From NCBI GenBank assembly GCA_025350945.1, contig JANXWW010000070.1, positions 1-18,169 on the forward strand: DNA of 18,169 nucleotides. The letters are read 5' to 3'. Origin of the DNA: Burkholderiales bacterium (lineage in GTDB: Bacteria; Pseudomonadota; Gammaproteobacteria; Burkholderiales; Usitatibacteraceae). Below the pieces are notes generated by a model. The model made no database searches. It was not told the origin of the DNA and saw nothing but the letters and a program-made list of their open reading frames with translations. The translations under genes were made by a program, and so were the position numbers. Numbering within the stretch: the first letter of the stretch is position 1; every line of letters begins with the position of its first letter. Below, piece by piece: positions 12,615-18,169 of this stretch.

Positions 12615-14024
12615 ATGACCATCGCAAAAGTAATGAAAATGGTGAAAGACAGCGAAGTCAAATTCGTTGACTTCCGCTTCACTGACACCAAAGGCAAGGA
12701 ACAACACGTATCCGTGCCAATTAAAGCATTTAACGAGGAAAAATTTAGCGACGGTCACGCTTTTGACGGCTCTTCTATCGCCGGTTGGAAAGGCATTGAA
12801 GCATCCGACATGTTGTTGATGCCGGATCCGGACAGCGCCTTTATCGACCCATTTTTTGACGAAGCTACGTTAGTCCTTTCATGCGACGTGCATGAGCCGT
12901 CTACTGGCAAAGGCTACGACCGCGATCCACGCTCGCTGGCAAAACGCGCCGAAGCGTATTTGAAATCAAGCGGTATTGGCGATACAGCCTACTTTGGGCC
13001 CGAGCCAGAATTTTTCGTGTTTGATTCGGTTGAATTCAACGTCGATATGTCCGGCAGCTATTGCAAAGTGTTTTCCGAAGAAGCCGCATGGTCAAACGCA
13101 GAGAAATTTGAAGGCGGCAACTTAGGCCATCGCCCCCCGGTTAAAGGCGGCTATTTCCCGGTGCCACCGGTTGACCAATTGCAGGATATTCGCTCGGCCA
13201 TGTGCTTAGCCATTGAAGACATGGGCGTGGAAGTCGAAGTCCATCACCATGAAGTCGCCAACGCGGGCCAATGCGAAATCGGCACCAAGTTTGAAACACT
13301 CACCAAGCGTGCTGACTGGACGCAGATTTTAAAGTATGCCGTACATAACGTCGCGCACAGCTATGGCAAAACCGCGACCTTTATGCCCAAACCCATAGTC
13401 GGTGACAACGGTTCGGGCATGCACGTGCATATGTCGATCTGGAAAGATGGCAAAAATTTGTTTGCAGGCAATGGTTACGCAGGCCTCTCTGAATTCGCGC
13501 TGTACTACATCGGCGGCGTGATCAAACATGCACGCGCGCTGAACGCGATTACCAACCCAGGTACCAATTCCTACAAGCGTCTGGTGCCAGGCTTTGAAGC
13601 GCCCGTGAAGTTGGCGTATTCGGCACGCAACCGTTCCGCATCGATTCGCGTACCGTTTGTGCAATCAGAAAAAGGGCGTCGTATTGAAGTGCGCTTTCCG
13701 GACCCCACCGCAAATCCGTATTTGGCATTTGCTGCATTGATGATGGCCGGCCTTGACGGCGTGCAGAACAAAATTCATCCGGGTGATCCGTCTGACAAGA
13801 ATTTGTATGACTTGCCACCAGAAGAAGATGCAAAAATCCCGACCGTTTGCTCGTCACTCGATCAGGCGCTGGAACATCTAGATAAGGATCGCGAATTCCT
13901 GACCCGTGGCGGTGTGTTCTCGAACGACATGATCGACGCATACATCGAACTCAAAATGCAGGAAGTCACCCGCTTCCGCATGACCACGCACCCTGTTGAA
14001 TACGAAATGTACTATTCGTCTTGA
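12615..14024 (+). CDS. glnA: Glutamine synthetase, type I
   Basis: GlnA makes glutamine from glutamate, ammonia and ATP as a cytoplasmic dodecamer, the main route of ammonium assimilation. The 469-residue length equals that of GSI-beta enzymes. Landmarks: latch DGSSIAGWKG (51-60), FGPEPEFFVFD (127-137, metal-binding Glu), NAGQCEIG (216-223), KPIVGDNGSGMHVHMSIW (259-276), NPGTNSYKRLVPGFEAP (314-330) and the arginine-rich ARNRSASIR (337-345). The adenylylation tyrosine is Y398 in NLYDLPPEE, so GlnE-type covalent control is expected. ATG 12615 is chosen because GGAGA (12606-12610) precedes it and the product then matches the family start; the open frame upstream to 12531 is leader. It is controlled by the sigma-54/NtrC elements upstream and ends at a strong terminator. 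Confidence 0.98.
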   Translation: MTIAKVMKMVKDSEVKFVDFRFTDTKGKEQHVSVPIKAFNEEKFSDGHAFDGSSIAGWKGIEASDMLLMPDPDSAFIDPFFDEATLVLSCDVHEPSTGKGYDRDPRSLAKRAEAYLKSSGIGDTAYFGPEPEFFVFDSVEFNVDMSGSYCKVFSEEAAWSNAEKFEGGNLGHRPPVKGGYFPVPPVDQLQDIRSAMCLAIEDMGVEVEVHHHEVANAGQCEIGTKFETLTKRADWTQILKYAVHNVAHSYGKTATFMPKPIVGDNGSGMHVHMSIWKDGKNLFAGNGYAGLSEFALYYIGGVIKHARALNAITNPGTNSYKRLVPGFEAPVKLAYSARNRSASIRVPFVQSEKGRRIEVRFPDPTANPYLAFAALMMAGLDGVQNKIHPGDPSDKNLYDLPPEEDAKIPTVCSSLDQALEHLDKDREFLTRGGVFSNDMIDAYIELKMQEVTRFRMTTHPVEYEMYYSS

Positions 14025-14043
14025 TTTTTACGCACATCACCCT

Positions 14044-14075
14044 AAGGGCTGCACTGGCAACGGTGCAGCCCTTTT
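14044..14075 (+). terminator. Intrinsic terminator of glnA
   Basis: AAGGGCTGCAC (14044-14054) pairs perfectly with GTGCAGCCCTT (14063-14073) across an eight-base loop and is followed by TTTTATTTT. It lies 20 bases after the glnA stop, so most glnA transcripts should end before the DUF4124 and ntrBC genes. Confidence 0.92.
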
Positions 14076-14312
14076 ATTTTGGTCTGACAATTTTCAACAA
14101 AGGATGTTGCAACGCAGGCTAAAGCGCTGAAAAACGTGAATTTTTTATCACTTTCTTAAAGATTTTTAGCCCAATTACAACCCCTAGTAGTTGACATACC
14201 CTGCGCCACAACCCATTGCGTTGAAAAAGCTGTTTGAACCGCCTATCCTCAACGCCTGACGTGTAAATGGCCTGTGTTACCCAGCCTTCACGGTTGTTCT
14301 GGAGCTAACCGC

Positions 14313-15344
14313 GTGAATCAACCTAAAATCCCTGCGCTTTTTTTGATTGCGACCTCATGCGCAGGGTTGTTTGCGGCTGTTCTATATGGTTACGGCTCAT
14401 CTGCGCTGGCAACACAGAACAATGTGCAGCCCATCGTCACACCTGCTACGACTAACGGTTCGGCTGGCCCGGTAATTTATAAATTAGTCGATGCGAGCGG
14501 TCGCGTCACCTATACCAACGCACCCACCAAAGGTGCGGCGAAAGTAGAGCTGGATCCCATCACGGTAATCCCTTCCACGCCAGCGGGCATGCTGGGGGGT
14601 GGGCAGGCAAATACATCACCTGCTTCGCAAGCGAGCGCATCACCGGAGCTAATCCCAGTGGGCATCGCACCGAGCATCGCCAAACCAGAAGCGCCAACCA
14701 TGCCGCTTTTGCCGATAGCAGCACCATCTGCATCACCCGCTTTTGCCGCCAGCGCTAGAGCGCCCATCGTGCAGACTGTTGCGCCCACAACGACAGCAAC
14801 AGCGACCGTGACAGCCGTTTCTGCATCGTCCGCTAGCCGCGTCCAAGCGCCTGCCTTACGCGAGGCAGAGCCGCCTGCATCGTCGGCCTACAAATTGCCC
14901 GTCGTAAAACTTTCGCCTCGTGAAGCTGTGCCCGCTGAACCTGGCGTCCAGCCCAGCGCAATCACACCAACAATTGCGCCTGCCACCGCTATAACTACAA
15001 CCGCCGCGCCGATGACAAACGCGCCACCGCCCATAACCATCGCCGCTATGAGTCCTCGCGATGCTGAGCCGAGCGCGAAAACCATCCTCGCTTCACCCAA
15101 ATTTGAACAAGAAGAGCAGTTTCTTCAATCATTAAAAGCACGACTTCGCGAAGAACAAAATTCATCCGCGTCATTCCGAGCATTGCGCGCACGCCTGCCT
15201 GCAACAATTGATCAGAGCAATCCCGATCAAGCGGCAAAACAGAATGAAATCAAGTCGCAGGTGGAACAACATTTCGGACGCATCAGAAGTTTGCAGGATC
15301 AAATCGCGCAGCGTGAACAAAACCTCGCGGCGCTGCGGCAATAG
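14313..15344 (+). CDS. Exported DUF4124-domain protein with Pro/Ala/Thr-rich linker and C-terminal coiled coil
   Basis: A DUF4124 protein of unknown function is commonly found between glnA and ntrB in betaproteobacteria. I choose GTG 14313, preceded by GGAG (14301-14304, eight bases), over an upstream GTG at 14274. This gives 343 residues with a good N-terminal signal (NQPKIPALFLIATSCAGLFA, likely cleaved after ALA near 33). The DUF4124 motif IYKLVDASGRVTYTNAPTKG is at 55-74. A long low-complexity linker (about 88-260) follows, in which R-[ED]-A-x-P recurs at 183-187, 203-207 and 249-253. Residues 265-343 are charged and helical (EEQFLQSLKARLREEQ, SLQDQIAQREQNLAALRQ), likely a coiled coil. 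It is bounded by terminators on both sides, so it is probably its own transcript. A weak -35-like TTGACA lies at 14191. Confidence 0.82.
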   Translation: MNQPKIPALFLIATSCAGLFAAVLYGYGSSALATQNNVQPIVTPATTNGSAGPVIYKLVDASGRVTYTNAPTKGAAKVELDPITVIPSTPAGMLGGGQANTSPASQASASPELIPVGIAPSIAKPEAPTMPLLPIAAPSASPAFAASARAPIVQTVAPTTTATATVTAVSASSASRVQAPALREAEPPASSAYKLPVVKLSPREAVPAEPGVQPSAITPTIAPATAITTTAAPMTNAPPPITIAAMSPRDAEPSAKTILASPKFEQEEQFLQSLKARLREEQNSSASFRALRARLPATIDQSNPDQAAKQNEIKSQVEQHFGRIRSLQDQIAQREQNLAALRQ

Positions 15345-15358
15345 ATAAATTAGACTCC

Positions 15359-15421
15359 TTTCGATCGTTTGTCTGATCGAAATTTGAACGCCGAAGGTGA
15401 TGAGCCTTCGGCGTTTTTTTT
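15359..15421 (+). terminator. Double hairpin with intrinsic terminator after the DUF4124 gene
   Basis: The terminator stem AACGCCGAAGG (15387-15397) pairs with CCTTCGGCGTT (15405-15415) across a seven-base loop and runs into eight T residues. Just upstream a second hairpin, TTTCGATC (15359-15366) with GATCGAAA (15375-15382), stands four bases away. Either alone is clear; the pair separates the DUF4124 transcript from ntrBC. Confidence 0.92.
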
Positions 15422-15502
15422 GGCTCATGGCGCACCGCGGTTGAGCGTCGTCATCAAGCGCTTACAATGGCTGACCGTGCCGTTGAATGAAATTTTTTTT
15501 CA

Positions 15503-15518
15503 TGGCAAGGAACTTGCT
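15503..15518 (+). promoter_or_regulatory. Sigma-54-type promoter of ntrBC
   Basis: TGGCAAGGAACTTGCT matches the -24/-12 consensus, with GG and GC 12 bases apart. Transcription would begin near 15529, about 58 bases before ntrB. It lies just after an A/T tract with inverted arms ATGAAA/TTTCAT (15487-15503). A possible weak NtrC-like site (CGCACC...GAGCG, 15431-15447) lies about 90 bases upstream of the start but is not convincing. It predicts NtrC-dependent autoregulation. Confidence 0.7.
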
Positions 15519-15586
15519 TTTGTTACCCAATAAATGCCTTTTAGTACGCTCGTTGTTTCCTTGATTTTTCTTTTCCGCAGCCAGCC

Positions 15587-16717
15587 ATGTCCGTAACACC
15601 GCCGATGCCTGACATTCACCACGCAAAATATCTTGGGCTGGAGCTGCTATCAAGTGCCGTGCTGTTGCTGGATCACGAGTTCAGCCTGATCTACACCAAT
15701 CCATCAGCCGAGAATTTGTTTCAGTTCAGCCAAAAAAACGCCTGCGGCCATCCGCTCACAAAGTTGCTGCCGGGCAATACCGCGCTGTTTTCCATCCTTG
15801 AACAAGTGGTGAAAAATAATGTGGGCATTAACGAAAATGAATTGACAGTCGAATTCAATGGCTCTGGCGTGCTGCACCTGGCCTGTGTGGTGTCGCCGTT
15901 GGAAGATGGCAGCATCGTGCTCGAATTTCATCATCTCGACCAGCATCTCAAAATCGCGCGTGAAGAAAAAATAATCGAGAATCAGCAACTTAATCGAGAA
16001 CTGATTCGCAACCTCGCCCACGAAATCAAAAACCCGCTTGGCGGGATTCGTGGCTCCGCGCAATTGCTTGAACGCGAGCTGCCGCATGGTGATTTAAAAG
16101 AATACACGCAGGTCATCATCAAGGAAGCAGACCGGCTGCAAATGCTGATGGATCGGCTGCTCACGCCACACCGCGTGCCAAAGATGGCGCACATCAATAT
16201 TCATGAAGTGCTGGAGCGGGTGCGCTCGCTGATCCTTGCCGAGTTTCCCGACGGCATTCGTATCAAGCGCGATTACGATGTAAGCCTGCCCGAACTTTAC
16301 GGCGACAAGGAACAATTAATTCAGGCGCTGTTAAACATCGCGCGCAATGCCGCACAAGCCATGAGCGGCAGCGGCGAAATTCGCCTCACCACCCGCATCG
16401 CGCGCCAGGTCACGTTAGCCAGGCAACGTCATCGTCACGCCATCATGGTGCACGTGATTGACAACGGTCCCGGTGTGTCCGAAGCCTTGCACGACAAAAT
16501 ATTTTATCCGCTGGTGTCAGGTCGCGATGGTGGCACCGGGCTCGGTTTATCGCTCGCGCAAAATTTTATTAACCAGCATTTGGGCGTGGTGGAATTCGAG
16601 AGCGTGCCCGGCAATACGCGCTTCACGGTGCTGCTGCCTGTGCGTGACACGCGTGAAATCACGAATGCGCTGGCAAACAGTAATCACGCCACAAAAATTG
16701 AACGAAAGAAAAAATGA
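15587..16717 (+). CDS. ntrB: Nitrogen regulation sensor histidine kinase NtrB (GlnL)
   Basis: NtrB is a cytoplasmic kinase/phosphatase that phosphorylates NtrC under nitrogen limitation and is governed by PII proteins. The 376-residue product has an N-terminal PAS domain (about 15-115), then a HisKA dimerisation domain with the phospho-acceptor H145 in NLAHEIKNPLGGIRGSAQLL. The ATPase domain shows the N-box ALLNIARNAAQAM, the G1 box VIDNGPGVS and the G2 box GGTGLGLSLAQNFI. No membrane segment is present, as expected for NtrB. ATG 15587 has no strong ribosome site; ATG 15605 (MPDIHH) is an alternative. The stop overlaps the ntrC start (ATGA), implying coupling. It is preceded by its own sigma-54-type promoter. 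Confidence 0.96.
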   Translation: MSVTPPMPDIHHAKYLGLELLSSAVLLLDHEFSLIYTNPSAENLFQFSQKNACGHPLTKLLPGNTALFSILEQVVKNNVGINENELTVEFNGSGVLHLACVVSPLEDGSIVLEFHHLDQHLKIAREEKIIENQQLNRELIRNLAHEIKNPLGGIRGSAQLLERELPHGDLKEYTQVIIKEADRLQMLMDRLLTPHRVPKMAHINIHEVLERVRSLILAEFPDGIRIKRDYDVSLPELYGDKEQLIQALLNIARNAAQAMSGSGEIRLTTRIARQVTLARQRHRHAIMVHVIDNGPGVSEALHDKIFYPLVSGRDGGTGLGLSLAQNFINQHLGVVEFESVPGNTRFTVLLPVRDTREITNALANSNHATKIERKKK

Positions 16718-18123
16718 AACCTGTCTGGATCATCGATGACGATAAGTCTATCCGCTGGGTAATTGAAAAAGCGTTGTCACGCGAAGGTATTATTTTTAAA
16801 TCATTCAGCTCAGCACTTGAAGCCGTGGAAGCACTGCACGACGATGATCCACAAGTTGTCATTAGCGATATTCGTATGCCCGGTGCGTCGGGCCTCGATT
16901 TTATGCAACGCCTTAAAACAAAATTACCCGCAACGCCGATCATTATTATGACCGCCTATTCGGATCTAGAAAGTGCGGTCGCCGCTTTTCAGGGTGGCGC
17001 GTTTGAATATTTGCCCAAGCCGTTCGACGTGGATCACGCGGTTGAATTAATTCGTCGCGCAATTGACGAAAGCATGCGCGAAGCACCTCTTGATGAAGCC
17101 ACCACGGCCGCGCCCGAAATCCTCGGCTCGGCAGCCACCATGCAGGAAGTTTTTCGCGCCATCGGCAGGCTATCGCAAAGCCACGCCACAGTGATGATTA
17201 CGGGTGAATCAGGCACGGGAAAAGAGCTGGTCGCGCAAGCCCTGCATCGCCACAGTCCGCGTGCGGCCAAGCCATTTATCGCGATCAATACGGCTGCGAT
17301 CCCAAAAGATTTATTGGAGAGCGAATTATTCGGTCATGAACGCGGTGCATTTACCGGTGCGGCCACTATGCGGCGCGGACGATTTGAGCAAGCCGAAGGT
17401 GGCACATTGTTTCTGGATGAAATCGGCGACATGCCAGCTGATTTGCAGACACGATTACTGCGCGTGTTGTCAGACGGCCAGTTTTATCGCGTCGGCGGGC
17501 ACACCCCGCAAACTGCAAACGTGCGCGTGATCGCAGCCACACATCAAGCGCTGGAAGAGCGCGTCAAGCAGGGACTGTTTCGCGAAGATTTATTCCACCG
17601 TCTGAACGTGATTCGCTTGCGCCTGCCTGCGCTGCGCGAACGTCGCGACGATATTGCACTGCTGACCAAATATTTCCTCACCAAAAGCGCGAAGGAATTG
17701 GGCGTGGAATCGAAACGTCTATCGAACACCGCGCTCGCCTTTATCGCGCAGCATCCGTTTCCTGGCAATGTGCGGCAGCTCGAAAATTTATGCCACTGGA
17801 TCACCGTGATGGCACCGGGACAATTAGTCGAGGTCAACGATTTGCCGCCCGATATTCGCGGTGATAAAGCCAATTTTCAAACCGACAGCGACTGGAAGCG
17901 GTCCCTTGAGCGCGAGGTCACTGCATCACTCGCACGCGGCGAAAAAGAAATTTTTGATGGGCTCAATAAAAGTTTTGAATCCGCGCTGATTGTGAAAGCG
18001 CTTGAGCATACAGGCGGTCGCAGAATCGAAGCCGCGACCTTACTGGGGATCGGTAGAAATACACTCACGCGCAAAATTCAGGAGCTGAATTTGGACGTGG
18101 GCACAGTTGAAAAAGAAGAATAA
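16714..18123 (+). CDS. ntrC: Nitrogen regulation response regulator NtrC (sigma-54 activator)
   Basis: NtrC is the enhancer-binding activator of sigma-54 promoters, including the one predicted for glnA here. The 469-residue length is typical. The receiver domain (1-120) has the acidic pair D8-D9, phospho-acceptor D52 in ISDIRMPG, T80 and K102 in LPKPF. The AAA+ domain has Walker A GESGTGKE (164-171), the sigma-54-contacting loop GAFTGA (211-216), Walker B TLFLDE (231-236) and arginine-finger region LFREDLFHRLNVI. A Fis-type helix-turn-helix ends the protein (GGRRIEAATLLGIGRNTLTRKIQEL). All key residues are present. It overlaps ntrB by four bases. Only 46 bases follow before the window ends and no terminator is seen there. 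Confidence 0.97.
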   Translation: MKPVWIIDDDKSIRWVIEKALSREGIIFKSFSSALEAVEALHDDDPQVVISDIRMPGASGLDFMQRLKTKLPATPIIIMTAYSDLESAVAAFQGGAFEYLPKPFDVDHAVELIRRAIDESMREAPLDEATTAAPEILGSAATMQEVFRAIGRLSQSHATVMITGESGTGKELVAQALHRHSPRAAKPFIAINTAAIPKDLLESELFGHERGAFTGAATMRRGRFEQAEGGTLFLDEIGDMPADLQTRLLRVLSDGQFYRVGGHTPQTANVRVIAATHQALEERVKQGLFREDLFHRLNVIRLRLPALRERRDDIALLTKYFLTKSAKELGVESKRLSNTALAFIAQHPFPGNVRQLENLCHWITVMAPGQLVEVNDLPPDIRGDKANFQTDSDWKRSLEREVTASLARGEKEIFDGLNKSFESALIVKALEHTGGRRIEAATLLGIGRNTLTRKIQELNLDVGTVEKEE

Positions 18124-18169
18124 TCATTTTACAAACACTAGCATTGGCGCGGCTTTACAAGCATAAATG

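Noticed and set aside
14191..14219. TTGACA as a promoter for the DUF4124 gene
   Set aside because: The -35 box is perfect, but the sequence 17 bases on (CATTGC) is a poor -10 box; mentioned only as a weak possibility.
15461..15477. Possible second NtrC-like site upstream of ntrB
   Set aside because: Alignment to the TGCAC-N7-GTGCA form keeps the centre but neither half-site.

Overview
The window reads as a stretch of betaproteobacterial chromosome, probably Burkholderiales or a close relative. Three things support this: the lptM-lysA pair divergent from cyaY, the order glnA / DUF4124 protein / ntrB / ntrC, and a histone-H1-like protein built of Ala-Ala-Lys-Lys-Pro repeats. Every assignment was made by reading translations and motifs; no database search was run. 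I see no insertion sequence, prophage, CRISPR array, tRNA or rRNA.

Left part (1-7081, all + strand). A peptide ABC transporter (permease B cut by the window edge, permease C, ATPases D and F) runs into an N-formylglutamate amidohydrolase-family protein with a strongly histidine-rich tail, a succinylglutamate desuccinylase/aspartoacylase-family zinc hydrolase and a GNAT acetyltransferase. Gaps are tiny or overlapping, except for an 85-base gap between permease C and ATPase D that can fold into a long hairpin. This looks like an uptake-and-deacylation module for peptides or N-acyl amino acids. It is followed by mtgA (peptidoglycan glycosyltransferase) and a small membrane protein.

Middle (7082-12214). 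On the - strand lie an H1-like DNA-binding protein and the lptM-lysA pair. They are separated by a 427-base gap full of inverted repeats. cyaY (frataxin) diverges from lptM. Next comes a MarR-family regulator with an unusual four-cysteine C-terminal extension. An exported 11-residue-repeat protein and aroE follow on the - strand. One operator-like inverted repeat (TTAGTAT-N7-ATACYAA) occurs twice: at the putative promoter of the MarR gene and in the lysA/H1 gap.

Right part (12215-18169, + strand). This is a nitrogen-regulation block: glnA with a textbook sigma-54 promoter and two NtrC-type enhancer sites, a strong terminator, a DUF4124 exported protein with its own terminator, then ntrB-ntrC behind a second sigma-54-type promoter. 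NtrB/NtrC would phosphorylate and activate, and NtrC would drive glnA and probably its own operon. The peptide/N-acyl module upstream could supply glutamate or other amino acids to the same nitrogen economy, but that link is only inferred from proximity.

Most of the window is ordinary core genome. The parts most worth a second look are the MarR-like Cys4 regulator with its repeated operator, the 11-mer repeat exported protein, the structured lysA/H1 gap, and the deacylase pair with the His-rich tail.
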